In this document: positions 47,377-60,000 of the stretch, piece after piece | How the letters are laid out: the number at the start of each line of letters is the position of its first letter | Numbering within the stretch: the first letter of the stretch is position 1 | Position numbers and translations under genes: made by a program | The notes under the pieces: generated by a model | The model's input: the letters and a program-made list of their open reading frames with translations, nothing else | Databases searched by the model: none | What the model was told of the DNA's origin: nothing | NCBI GenBank assembly: GCA_029783825.1 | Contig: JAREIK010004279.1 | Location: 1-64,000, forward strand | Reading direction: 5' to 3' | Source: Sapria himalayana | Lineage: Eukaryota > Streptophyta > Magnoliopsida > Malpighiales > Rafflesiaceae | DNA: 64,000 nucleotides

Positions 47377-47772
47377 ATGGTTTGTCTTATTTCTCTTTTG
47401 CTCTGTGAACCATTTGCTTTTCAATATACTTGATTAATGTTTTATTCGGTCATTCTTTGTTGTTGGTACTTGATAGCCGCAAGGAGACTACATCGAGCTG
47501 CACAGGAAGAGGCATGGATACCGCTTCGATCACTTTGAGCGGAAGCGCAAGAAGGATGCTCGTGAAGTTCACAAGCGATCCGAGAGGGCTCGAAAGGTTC
47601 ATTTGCGTTTTTGATATTCTAGTTCTAATAATAAACCATGATGCGTGGAACTTTGGGGGGCTTGAATTATTCTTTTTGATATTTTTTGATATGTACGGCC
47701 ACAGACATTGGGTATTAAAGGTAAGATGTTGGCTAAGAAGAACTACTCTGAAAAGGTCCTCATGAAGAAAAC
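47377..47772 (+). CDS. NSA2: NSA2 ribosome-biogenesis protein, first three coding exons (partial)
   Basis: NSA2 (S8e-type family, called TINP1 in animals) is a nucleolar factor for 27S pre-rRNA processing and 60S subunit assembly. Exon 1 contributes only ATG (47377-47379, context 'taccATGg') before a GT donor. Exon 2 (47477-47596, 40 codons, phase 0) encodes '[20 protein letters not shown]' then '[20 protein letters not shown]'. Exon 3 (47705-47772) encodes '[20 protein letters not shown]' then KK and ends inside the next Thr codon at a consensus GTAAGT. All splice sites are GT-AG and the frame is intact, so the first 63 of roughly 260 residues are normal. No later exon is found before the window ends, so the gene is either broken or has an intron longer than 16 kb. 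The ATG-only first exon is an inference from the acceptor directly before the Pro codon. Confidence 0.88.
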
Positions 47773-49137
47773 GTAAGTTTTCGATCCTTATCATGTTCAT
47801 TTATTGTATTAGGAATTAATTCTGCTAGAATCCGTGCAATGAGAAAATGCATTTAGGGTTACTATTGTTCAATTGCAAACTGAAGGCCTTAAATTTTTAG
47901 CAGTCAAACACATGAAAAAAAATCAGCCAACAATAATCACAATGTTTCAAACAAATGTCATACATAGTTGATGTATTCTAGGTTGCATGAGGTGGCGAAG
48001 GAATGTAATTATGGAATTGATAAGATGTTTTATCAAGTTGTGTAGGGAAAGAATTATGATGAAGTAGCTATTTCTTTGAAATACATTGTAGTGTAAATCG
48101 GTTCTGATAGTACACCTCACTCATGTTCATTGCATCTATTGAATATATTTATTGAATTATTGTTAAATAGGGTATGAGATACCAAGAAGCATATATAATT
48201 CTTATTGGTAACATATTCATAGTCTATTCATGGATACAAGAGGTGTAATAAGTACAATGTTCTCAAAGATGAAAAATAAGATTTTGAATCATTATTCAAT
48301 AATTATTTCAGCTGATGCATAAATATGTTGTAAAGTAGGCTTAAGAGAAAATAATACAAGATGATGTCCTTTATAGTAAACTTTTTTTTTATCTTGAAAA
48401 AACATGTGTTGATAAGAGAATTATTTTGAATGCTTTATTCAACAAAATACTAATTAATATTATTTTGATCTGGCTCAAAACATAAGAAAAAACTTGGTTC
48501 AATTTGGAAAATATGCCGAGCAAAACCTTTTCCTTACTTTACTAGTTGAAATGATCTAATTTTTTGCTTTGTAGCTAGGGTGACAATGTGTATTTAACCA
48601 TAGCCACAATGTATACTTGTCATGGAATGTAGATTTTAAAATTGTTAGGTGTGATTATTACTAGAGATTATACTCTTAAGAGCCCAGATTAGTCTACTTG
48701 CGTCACACATAAGATAAATCATACATGTAATACACAAATAAAAGAAAAATGCCAAAGAGAAAATAAGAGAAAATGACTCACATATGATTCTCAAAATTTT
48801 GATGGTTACTAGTTTGAATAGGATCTTATTATATGGAGAAAATTTCATTCATCAAGGGTCAAGATCATGTTATTTTTCATAATCTAATGGTATAAGTAAC
48901 AAAAGGAAATTAATCAAAAATGCTAGAATGTTAGGTTGTTTTGGGATATTAGAAATTCTTAGATATTTTAGAATATTTTAAATTCTTTAAATGATGATCC
49001 AAAATACTTGGATCATGTCTTGAGCCACAATAATAGTTGACTCTATTCTCCACTTAATTTGGTAATATACTTGCATAATTATTGTGAATTTGATTATCTA
49101 TTTTTCAAATTATCATAAACTCAAATCTAATTTTATC
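47773..49137. other. Presumed NSA2 intron sequence, no further exon seen
   Basis: AT-rich sequence with no match to the next expected NSA2 block (family I-K-M-H-E-E-S). 48640-49060 shows weak similarity to 61860-61980 ('gatcatg.tatttttcat.atct') and may be a dispersed repeat. Confidence 0.45.
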
Positions 49138-49145
49138 ATCTTGAG

Positions 49146-49468
49146 TAGAGGTGCGGCCTGGCACGGAAAAATTACGTGCCTGGGCCGTGCCGTGCCTGGC
49201 CCGGCACGGTTCGGCCCATGGCACGGCAAACCGGCACGGGTTTATCCCGTGCCGGGTGTCCCATGAGCCCGACCCCATGATGCCCTTCCCGCAAAAAAAA
49301 GACCGAGGGTCGGGTCTGATTCGACCCGACCCACGGTCCCCCGTATCCCGAACTGCTCGGATAGGAATGCCCGAGCGGGCCGGGCACGGCACGGCACGGC
49401 ATGGAAGCACGATCGTGCTTTAAAATAACGTGCCGGGCTGGCTCGTGCCGGCCCGTTTGACATCTCTA
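49146..49468. mobile_element. hAT-type MITE L (323 bp)
   Basis: Left end TAGAGGTGCGGCCTGGCACGG, right end 'ggcccgtttgacatctcta'. A perfect 8-bp TSD ATCTTGAG lies at 49138-49145 and 49469-49476. It is almost entirely GC-rich with repeated 'cggcacgg'. A hairpin centred near 49318 has arms 'gaccgagggtcgggtc' and 'gacccgacccacggtc'. Low decay and an exact TSD mark it as one of the youngest insertions. Frames on both strands are compositional. Confidence 0.95.
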
Positions 49469-51357
49469 ATCTTGAGTGGTTATGTTAAAATTAATTTGTA
49501 AATTTTTATTTTAATTGCTAATAATAGTATAAGACTTGACTCAATATTTTAATATATTTTTTTGAATAAAATTTATTGTTTCATATCTTCGGTATTTCCT
49601 TACTATTGGAATAAAAATATTATACTTGAAAAATTGATGTATTATCATTATAATAATTCTAAAATCACTAATTTTAGGAATATTAACAAAAAAAGTTCAT
49701 GAATATGTTCTGTCATGAGTATCCTAGTATTGATAGGATGCTCGTGACATTTTTGCATCACATAGTCTTGTTGGCATATCAAGCAAATATTTTACATGTT
49801 GGTATATTATTTTTAATTTTTTATTGATAATATTATTCTTTTTGAGTGCCAGTGAGATTGCACGCTTAAATGATCAATCAACTTAAAATTTTGATATTCT
49901 TATATGATTTTTTTATCATATATTTTTGAAATATAAATGTCAATTCTTGGTGAATAGTAGGTCATATTAAATCAAAATTTTTCTTTTAATTTTTTCATTG
50001 TCTTGGAAATTGGTGAATAGTAGTACTTATTTAATATGTTTTTTCAGAAAATATTATGATTTACTTGTACTAATATATTTTATTTTGTTGTTTAATATAT
50101 TAATTATCATATTATTGTTTTTTGACTTATTTTTTAATAAATGATGAAATTTATATTGAATTTATACGATCAAGTCTTTATCAGATTAGATTTATCATGA
50201 ATTTAAAAATAATTTATTACCATGTTACTTGTCTTGGCTATGAAATGAGAAACTATAAAATAATGTATTCTTCCACACAAGTATTGCATGATAATAATCA
50301 TTTCTTCTTGTAATAGAATATCTATAATGATAAAATTAGATACATTAATATTAATTTTATATGATATTATATGATTTGGTAAGATTAATAATGATTTTTC
50401 TGTAAATGTGTTTCTTAAACTTATTAAAAGATTTTTAACAAGTTGAGTTCTAAATATTATATTTTTTTTGATGTGTTTATTAATAGTATGTTGATGTGAG
50501 AAAATTTTTGAGTAAATTATTTATAATAATTTGTTAACTTAAGAAATGATCTTAACTTTTGTAATTTTAGTTGATAGCTCAGTTAACAATGACTTATTTT
50601 TTATTTTTATCCATTCCATTTATTTCTTTAAGGCAAATGAGAAATTAAACTTCATGTTAAGCAAATATGTAATTTTTTAATTGCACATATAGTTTGTTTT
50701 TCTTAGTACTATAATTTTTGTTTGATATGATTCATATTTTTTTAAGACCTAGCTATAAACTAATATATTATCCAAGTACAAGTTTTGTACATGTTATATT
50801 TTTTTAATTTGTGATTGATAATATTATTCTTTCCAAGTTCTAGTGAGAATTATACGCCCAAATGACCAATTCACTTAAAACCTTGATATTCTCATATGAT
50901 TTTTTTATAGCTTTCTAAATAATGGGACATAAATATTGCTTCTTGTTGAATAGTAGGTCACATGACACTTAATTTTTTTCTTTTCATTCATTCTACAACA
51001 TACTTTGTCATGGACATGGAAATTGGATCTTTGAGTTGTTCTTATTTTATTATGCTCTTTTAGAAAACATTGTGATTTAATAATAGTAATAACTTTTATT
51101 TTTTTAATGTATTAATTGTCATATTGATTTTTCTTGATTTGTATATTAGTAAATGATCAAACTCTACAATGAATCTATGCTAACAAGTTTTATTTAGAGT
51201 TAATTTTTCATGAATTTAAAAATAATTTGTTACCATATTAATTGTTTTTACTATGAATTGAGAAACTAGGAAGTAATGTCTTCTTGCCCACAAGTATTGC
51301 ATGATAATTGTCATTTCTTTTAGTATTAGAATATCTATAATGATAAAATTAGTTTTA

Positions 51358-51958
51358 TTCATAGTTATTAAATTGAGATTTGAATTTAGAATCGAAATGC
51401 TTGATTAGTGAATCACGAATTGAAATTGAATCGAATCGAATCGAATCATAAGATTTGTTTTATATTTGTAATAATACAAAAAGTATATTTAATTTTATAT
51501 AATTAATAAATTATAAGCTATTTAAATATGTTTAAATAATAAGCTTATAATGCATAAATTCCAAGTTTTTGTTCTTTTTTTTTTTCTTCAATTTTTGTTT
51601 TTTTTATTATTTTTTTCGATTCTTCTCATAAATTCATTATGCTTGTACCAAATTATTGGCGTTCTTCTTTTTTTGGTTCTTTTCATAAATTCGTATTATT
51701 AAATGTTAAAGTTATTTTTTTTTCACGTTAATTAATTCTTATAGTTAATAATTTTTTAGTATTTTAGTATTTATTTTGACTTTTTGAGGATCTTGGTTTT
51801 TTGAAAATTAGTATTAAATCAGTTTATATGAATTAATTCGCGATTTAGCGATTTAATCTTCGATTCATTCATATTTTTGATTTTTTTATAAAAGATAAAT
51901 TATTTATTCTCTGAATCCTGAATTAAATCGTGAATCATATGATTTTGATAATAGTAGT
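51358..51958. mobile_element. AT-rich MITE family R, copy 2
   Basis: Begins 'catagttattaaattgagatt' and ends 'tgaatcatatgattttgataatag', the reverse complement arrangement of copy 1 at 9189-9656. Near the left end it has 'gattagtgaatcacgaatt' and then 'gaatcgaatcgaatcgaatc', and near the right end 'cgcgatttagcgatttaatc'. It interrupts the second copy of the 1-kb tandem repeat, so it is younger than that array. Confidence 0.68.
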
Positions 51959-51973
51959 TTCAAGTATGAATTT

Positions 51974-52036
51974 TATAGGGTTTCATATGGTTTTATAGGG
52001 TTTCATATGGTTTTTTAGGGTTCCATATGGTTCTTC
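51974..52036. repeat. 20-bp tandem repeat, three copies
   Basis: Three successive units of 'atagggtttcatatggtttt' with small changes in the third. Not telomeric in phase. Confidence 0.9.
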
Positions 52037-53269
52037 TATAGAGGGACTTCTTTAAATGATCAAAAGTTTTTTGACAAGTCGAGTTTCAATTATATATTTT
52101 CTTTTCTCAATATATTTATTAATTATATGATGATGTGAGAATATTCATTAATGAATTGCTTATGATAATTTGTTAAACTAAGGAATGATCTTAATTTTGT
52201 AACTTTAGTTGATAGCTCATTTAATAATGATTTATTTTTTTTATCTTTGTCCATTTCAATCATTTCATTTTTTAAGACAAATAAGAAATTAAACATCATG
52301 TTAAACAAATATGTATTTTTTCCATTTCACATATAGTTTAATTTTCTGAGTATTTATAATATTTGGTTGAAATGATTCATATGTTTTTTAAAGATTTATT
52401 TATAAGCTACTATATTATCCAAGTATAAAACAATTTCGAAAAATTTGAAGCTGTTTGAGTAGTCCCTATTTAATATGTTTATTTGAAAATATTGTGATTT
52501 ACTAATACTAATAGTGATAAATTTTATTGATTGATTTAATGTATTAATCATCATATTGGTTTTTCTTTACAAGTATATAAGTAAATGGTCAAATTTTATG
52601 ATGAATTTATGCTATTAATTTTGTTTCAGAGTAAATTTATATATGAGTTTAAAATAATTATTATCATTTTACTTGTTTCTACTATGAATTGAGAAAATAA
52701 GAAGTAATATCTTGCCTACAAGCAATGAATGATAATTATTATTTTTTCTTGCATTAAAATATATCCAATGGAAAAAATTAGATATATTAGTATGAATTTT
52801 ACAGAGCATCTTATGATTTTGTAAGATTAATATTGGCTCTTCTGTAAGAGGTTTCTTTAATTGATCAAAAGATTTTTGACAACATGAGTTTTAATTATTT
52901 ATTTTCTATTTTTTATCTTTATTAATAATATAATGACGTGGAAATATCCTTGAATAAATTACTTGTAATAATTTGTTAACATGATGATTAACTTTAGCTG
53001 ATAGCTCATACTTAATAATAACTTAGTTTTTATCTTTCTCCATTCCAATTATTTCACTTCTTTTAAGACAAATGAGAAATTAAACTTCATGTTAAGAAAA
53101 TATATATTTTTTTTATTTCACATATAATTCATTTTTTCATAGTACTGATAATAATTGTTTCAAATGATTCGTATGTTCTTTTAAGGTTCAACTATAAACT
53201 ACTATATTATTTAAGTACAAAGCAAACTTAGAAATAATAAAATATTTTGTTAATTGGATGAAAACATTG

Positions 53270-54330
53270 CTAACGTATCCTTGAGTCACACATTGCTGAC
53301 TTATCCAAATTACAAATTGAGTAAGATAGTGTTACAATCACAAATCAAGCATGATAGTTTGACAAACATAAATCGAGCATGATAATATTTCAATCACAAA
53401 TATAGCATGGTAAACTTTATTTCTATTTTGAGTTGATTGAATAAATCAACTAAAAGAGAAATAAATTATTTTTTCTTTATTATTAGTTTGTTGATGACTA
53501 GATAATCCATTCAAGTCATAAGGGGATGCATAGCATTTTTTGAAATTGATGTCATGTCAACAATACTTGTTCTGATATCATTTATTATGGAAGAAAAACT
53601 TGAATATTCTTACGTGCAGAAGTATTTTAGGAATTATATTTTTCAAGCTCCTAAGTTTATTTTTTCCTTGCAGAAAAGAAAAACATAAGTAATATTAGAG
53701 ATATCAAATGGGTCTTGCTGTGCTAGCATTGCCCATTTTTATGTGGTCCGATCATGCCATTGTTTCATGCCAGACAAGACACGATATGTTTATTGTGCCT
53801 TCTCTGCACAACATGACATACCATTTTGATAATATTCCGATCACAAATTGAGCATGATAGTGTTATAATCACAAATCAAGTATGATAATTTGACAATCAC
53901 AAATCAAGTATGATAATTTGACAATCACAAATCTAGCTTGATAATATCATAATCAGAAATCTAGCATGGTAAACCATATTTCTTCTGTTAGTTGATTGAA
54001 TAAATCAACAAAAAGATATATAAGTTATTTTTTTTTCATCATTACTCTGTTAATGATTAGATAATCCATTCATAGTCATAAGTGGAGGCATTGTATTTTT
54101 TAAAAATGATGTAATGTCAAAAATATTTGTTATGATATCATTTATAATGGAAGAAAGACTTTATTACTCTTACATGTAGAAATATGTTAGGAATTATATT
54201 TTCCAAGCACCCAAGTTAGTTTATTCGTTGCTTATAGAAGAGAAAATATATAAGTAATATTGATGAGTCAAATGAGCATTGTGCTTGCATGACCTATTTT
54301 TATGTGGCTCGTTTATGCCATGTTGTTGTG
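53270..54330. repeat. Tandem duplication of about 565 bp covering a hAT left end
   Basis: About 53290-53820 and 53850-54330 are diverged direct copies: 'cacaaat..agcatgataat' clusters, 'gttgattgaataaatcaac', 'gataatccattca.agtcataag', 'gaattatattttyca', then 'ataagtaatat' and a hAT-like left end ('caaatgggtcttgctgtgct' at 53703, 'caaatgagcattgtgcttgc' at 54269) and 'cccatttttatgtgg'. The AGTAATAT target duplication of element J is therefore present twice on the left side (53688-53695 and 54253-54260). Confidence 0.85.
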
Positions 54331-54697
54331 TCATACATGATATTATATGGATATCATTTCTTACTAGCACAACACAACATATAATTTAATAGGCTTGGCA
54401 TTGCTCATTTGGTCCATAGTCAGGAACATCGTATTGGGTCATGCCGAGTTGTGCCCAAATAAAAATATGCTGAAATTTTAATTTCAACTTTGTGTGAAAT
54501 TAAAATACTTTGAAATTGTAATATTATATTTATGTAAAATGAAAATGAAAAATCACTTAAATGAAAAAAATAATCTGTAAATCTAATATCAATATGAAAA
54601 AAAACATAACATGAAGCATATCCCTTAAAAATAATAAAATTTAAAAAATATCATATCAAATGAAAAAAATATAATTAATAGCATAAGTCATCATCAT

Positions 54698-55488
54698 CTA
54701 TGTTGCACGGATACGCCACTGGATGAGCGTGTCCACGTGTCGGACACATGGACACAGCAACACGGTACAGACATGCGTCGGATACGTGTCCGATACGCCA
54801 CATGGCATATTGGACACAAATCCATATGCGATATGCCATGTGACGTATCGGATACGCGTCAGAGACATATCCGACATGTTTTTCGGAAACAATCGTCTTT
54901 AACAACAGACGTGTCGTTTACCTACAGATGCGTCGTTTACCAACCGACACATTTTTATGATTATAACGTTTCGAAAATACACTATATATTAACGATTACT
55001 CCTACATCTCCAACAAATTGAGGAGTACACCGCCGATAGTGAGTTGCCGACAAGCCGATTGCGAGAAATAGTTGTCAATTGTCATTGCGTCAAACAGGGA
55101 TGAGAGGAGCACACCGCCGAGGAGCCGACAGTATCTAAGGTAACCTAATTCTATAAAGGGAAGGGGGGGGTTTTGGAATCTGTATCGGGAGGGGGGGGTT
55201 TTGGAATCTGTATCGGGAGGGGGGGAAAAGGTTCGGGAGGGGGGGAAAAGGTTCGGGAGGGGGGAGGGTGTTAAGGGTTTAAATTCTTTTACATTATTTT
55301 AAAATACAGAATTTTAAATTATTTTAAAATACATAATATTTATAATTAATAATTTTTATTTTTAATTTTATTTTTTTTATCATGACGTATCCTAGCCGTA
55401 TCTGTATCCTAGTTTTTTAGAATTTATCGTGTCCCCGTATCCTGCCGTGTCATATCTCTGTGTCCATATCCGTATCCGTGCAATATAG
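54698..55488. mobile_element. Element K, GCACGGATAC-end family (791 bp)
   Basis: Left end CTATGTTGCACGGATACGCC and right end, read inward, CTATATTGCACGGATACGG. Flanks ATCATCAT (54690-54697) and ATCATTAT (55489-55496) match at 7 of 8. It shares 'gtgtccacgtgtcggacacatgga', 'gatacgccacatgg' and the right-arm 'cgtatcctagccgtatc' with K2 at 30.4 kb. The centre carries two short tandem arrays. Frames on both strands here are compositional. Confidence 0.78.
55150..55272. repeat. G-run tandem array in K
   Basis: Two copies of a unit with 'gttttggaatctgtatcggga' followed by a run of 7-9 G, then two copies of 'aaaaggttcgggag' plus a run of G. Five to six runs of at least six G lie within 120 bases. 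Confidence 0.9.
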
Positions 55489-55546
55489 ATCATTATCATT
55501 AATTGGTGTCTTTTGTATGATAGTATGGATATAAATACAGATCATC

Positions 55547-55548
<2 letters not shown>

Positions 55549-55585
<37 letters not shown>
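55549..55585. repeat. (TA)n microsatellite
   Basis: About 18 uninterrupted TA dinucleotides within element J. Confidence 0.97.
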
Positions 55586-55588
<3 letters not shown>

Positions 55589-55799
55589 AAGGTATAATTA
55601 ATGGTGACCTCAATATCTCTACTCTCGATGATTCATAAGTTATTATCTGTTAGTAATTTGTTTGTTTTATTCTAAATATTTAATTTTAAAATTTTCAGTC
55701 ATTCATGCATAAAATGTTTATATGATATTTGCTCATAATCTTAATTTTCTATCTAAAATAATATTTGCTTCAACAAAAAAAAATTGATTAAAATGCTAT

Positions 55800-57060
55800 G
55801 TTAGAGATTGGATGGATCATAAATTATATGTCATTTTAAATAATATAAAATAAGTGGATTCATATGATTTCTATTAAAGAAAAATATTAAATTTTTATTA
55901 TCATAAATTGATAGGATGAAATAATAATTAGTATTTAATATTAAAATAACTCACTCATATTGACAGATCACCTCATCATCTCCAAATACGTTGGGGTGAT
56001 CCATCTTTAAATATGGTGTATATGTTTGTAATTAGATTCTGATTATAACTATCATATTTATGATGTAATATATAAATAAGTTAGTTAATTTATATTGAAT
56101 AAAATTTTTTGCTTTGGTTATTTAGTTTATGTTAGTGGATGTGTATTTTAATATGTTATCTACTTCTTTTATTATAATTTCATGATCCATATAGGTTGCT
56201 AAATATACATTATTGGAATAGAGGATTAATATTTTAAATACTTAGTTTTTATATTAATAGTTATGATACTAAATGTATGATATCTTTTATACTTGCTAAA
56301 TATGTTATTATTATCATATATGTATCTAAGTGTAATATAAGTGGTGAGAGTAATAACAGACGAGTATGTGCTTATTGCATCATACAAAATCTTTATAAAT
56401 TTTATAAAAGAAATTTTTATATCACAGTTTGAATCGTTAATAATAAATTTTTCATTTTTATAATTGATGTAATTGGATATTATGTGTTGGCAGTCAGCAC
56501 TTGGCTTTAACATAAGATAAGTGTAATTTTAATGGTATCACATATTTATTGAAAATTTTTTTAAGCCCATTTGAGAAACTAATAACTAAACTTTTGTTGT
56601 TTGCTAGATATCATAAAATATTTTAATACATTTTTTATTTTTTTTAATGTAGGGGAAATTTTTTTAATTCTTATCAGTATTATTATCTTAATTACATGAA
56701 ATATATATTTAACATAAAATATTTTATCTAATAGCTTGTCTCTAATATTTCAAATAAATATACTAATGATTAATTTGTTATTAGAAGTATTATCAAATAT
56801 TATACTAAATATATTATTATAAATATTATTTTTCTAAAAAATTCTTGTCATAAACTCATATATGATAGGATTATTATTAGTATGATAGGTTTCAAGAAAT
56901 TTTAAAATTTTTTAATTAATTTTTTATTTAGAATCTATATAGTGGACGTTGAAATATGCGAATGATGTATCATTGTGACTAGTATAGATATCGAACATTT
57001 CGGATATTATTTTATTATATTTCTTAAATTTATTAATTATTAATTATGTTCTAATTTATA
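55800..57060 (-). pseudogene. hAT transposase of J, C-terminal and middle part
   Basis: Minus-strand frame 56513-56226 is still open and aligns throughout with the same region of I: 'MLKPSADCQHIISNYINYKN' against 'MLESCVGYEHVISDYINNKS', ending 'INIKTKYLKY' against 'AEMETKYLKY'. 56940-57045 corresponds to the 'DIWTSHDES' region ('gtgactagtatagatatcgaac'). 55850-55880 corresponds to the KSYES site. The remainder is shredded. Element I was inserted right after this part at 57060. Confidence 0.78.
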
Positions 57061-60000
57061 TAGAAGTGTCAAATGGGCTGGGCCGGGCGGCCCATTTTTT
57101 TTGGGCACGAGCGTGCCTTTGTGCCAGGCCAGGCACGGCACGGTTACTGTATTGTGCCGTGCCTTGTCCGGCACGGTTTAAAAAAGCCGGGCCCGGCACG
57201 GCCCGTAGGCCTGGCCTGGCCGTACGGGCCAGTAAATTTTTTTTTTAAATTAATTTTTTATTTTATTTATATAAATTATTAAATTATATATAAACTTATA
57301 GATAATGTATAATATTATATATTTATAATATGAAAAATGTTAAAATTTAATAAAATAACAAAGTTTAAAATTTTTTTTATAATGTAATATAAAATTAGTT
57401 TAAAATTTATTAGAATTATATATATAGTTATAAATTTTTAAATGGAAAATTAAAACAAAAAATAAATAAATCAATGCATTTTGTTAAACAAAATAAAAAT
57501 TAAAAAAAACATAAGCAACTCAAATGAAAAATGACCAATCAGCCATTTGATATCGAAGGTCCGAACCAAACAAATTACAGTTTCAACATAACGTATAAAT
57601 AAAACATACAATCAATAAAAAATAAAATATCGAAATCAAAAAACAGTAGATCATCATAAATTGTTAATCAGCATATCATGAGCATCATCAGCCGCAACAT
57701 CAAGATCAGTATCATATGGATCATCATAAATCAACTCTTCTTCTATCGCAGTGAATGTGGCTGCAGTCTCTGTCTCAGTCCCAGCTCCAGCACGATCATG
57801 GATACTAAACCTCGAATCCTCCCAATCCTTCAAACAAGCCAAGGTCTCAACAATATTTGGACGTAATCTCGATCTCTTATCTGAAATCACGTTCACTGCA
57901 ACAGAAAAAGTAGACTTCGAAGCTACGCTCGACACCGGAGGTGTCAGTAGATCCCATGCCATCCTCGATGGCACGGGAAAGGTGGACTCATATGATTTTT
58001 ATCACTGTAATATATCAAGATTCTTAGTATCAGAATATGATAGGATTGAGCAGTAATCGGTATCTAAGTACCGAGAAAGCTCGCTCCTATGTGATAGTCC
58101 ACCCCTACGTTTTCTCATCGCTAGCTGAATGGAAAAAATTGTCATCTCCGAATAAAGTATCAATGTCCGTAATCACAGTCTCACCATAATCACCACCATA
58201 CCTAGTATCGTAGTATGTGAATATGTCAGTCAACTTCTCGTGAATGAACCCTTCAGGTGGCTCTTCCAGGTTTATGCACGAGGAAATATAGGTCATGATA
58301 TTTTCTACCCCTTCCACCTTAACTCCAGGGTCCATGCATGCAGCGAGACAATAAAGAGATGGAACGGTGGATCAGTACTTCAAATACTTGGTTTCCATCT
58401 CTGCAACCATATGGCTAAGTGTCGGGTCAGCTCGATACTTCTTAAATATGTTATTAATGTTGCATATGCACCGGAGTGCAATGCAAGTAGTGGGCGTATA
58501 AACCGACGAACACATGTTCGTTGTGTCATAAAAAATCTTCAGGAATTTCATAAATGAAATTTCTGAAGCACAGTCAGTGTCGTCAATAATAAGTTTGTCA
58601 CTTTTATTATTGATGTAGTCGGATATCACGTGTTCGTATCCAACACATGATTCTAACATCAAGTACGTGTAATTCCAACGATGTCTCATATCCGATTGGA
58701 ATTTCTTCTTCTTAAGATTCGCAGACAAATAGAGACTATCAAACTCTTATTGTCTGCGAGGAGTACAAATATATTTTAGTGCATTACGTATATTATCCAA
58801 CGTGGGAAACACATCTTCATACCCGCTTGAACAATCAGGTTAATCACGTGACACATGCATCTGACATGAAAGATCTCTCTTAATGGTGCGTCTCTAATAT
58901 TCCTAACAAACATGTTGATCGCTACTCCATTATTAGATGTGTTATCGAATGTGACACTAAAAATTTTATTTTGAATTTTATATTCCTAAATATTTTCATC
59001 ATACACTTAAAAATGGCTGGGCCATCATGAGGATGAAGAATCTTAGAGAATCCTAAAATTTTTTTATTCATATTCCAGTTAGAATCTACATAGTGGCTGG
59101 TGAGACATGCATAATATGATTCATCGTGACTTGTCCAGATATCGGACGTCACGGACACCACTCCACTATATGCCATAAATTTATTAATTATTTTTGTTTT
59201 TCTAACTTATATATTTTTAGTATGTCATTCCTAGATATGGACCTAGGAATCCTACGATAAGCAGACTGAAAATATGTCTGCATGATGCGTACTACCATTG
59301 GATCTTCCAAAAATCTGATCGGAAGACCCATCAATGTGATAAGTTTGGCCATGCCGTCCCTACCCAACTCGCTGGAGTATATGAAGGGATTAAACTTTGA
59401 GACTGAACTCGATCCAGTCTCAAAAAATGCAGTGCCAAGTTGGGTTTGCTTATGATCTAATGGACTATGGTTTTGGTGTATAATTTAGCATGCCTCTTAA
59501 GGTGCATAATCTTAAATGAACTCTTACATGTTAAAAGTTCCATACAATATTTGCACAGTGTATTTCTTGTTCCTCACCCCTAATATTTTTTTTATTTTAT
59601 TATATTAAATGAGTCCAAATTACAGAAGTTTTCCTAGTTTTTTGTTTTTTAGAAGTTTGGGTTGAGATGACTGGAGAAATCAAAGTTTCAGCAGCCTCAG
59701 ACCTCTGTGTAATATTTTTATTTTTTAAATTTAAATATATTTTAGTTGTATTTGTCATTTTTTAGGATTTTTGTTATTCAGAATAGTTTTTTAGAGACTA
59801 GAAGACTGATTTTAATTTTTTTTATTTTGGTCTAGGGAGAGAAACTAAAGAGAGTTAAAAAATCTTAAAATAAATTACCCGGTAAAAGCAGTGAGATCGG
59901 TCACGTGCACGGTGCACCACAGTCTAGTTCTAAGTTCAAAACTCAAGTTGAGATTTCTAAAAATCCAAGCCGAATGCCGAAGTCCCGAGTCCCGAGAGAG

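Larger units (their letters stand above)
49780..53235. repeat. Tandem repeat, unit about 0.8-1.0 kb, about three copies
   Basis: Three anchors recur in the same order. 'gcatgataat..tcatttctt' is at about 50286, 51299 and, more diverged, 52725. 'ttagttgatagctca' is at about 50568, 52207 and 52995. 'ctatattatccaagtacaa' is at about 50764, 52410 and 53200. The first copy starts near 49780 ('gatattcttatatga' pairs with 50885). The second copy is lengthened by MITE R2. No coding potential is evident; it would lie in the NSA2 intron if the gene is intact. Confidence 0.8.

Noticed and set aside
47073..47800. Frames of 72-116 codons around the NSA2 exons
   Set aside because: They run through introns or the leader in the wrong frame; the spliced NSA2 reading explains the conservation.
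51974..52036. AGGGTTT units as interstitial telomere repeats
   Set aside because: The period is 20 bp (atagggtttcatatggtttt), not 7 bp, so this is an unrelated tandem repeat.
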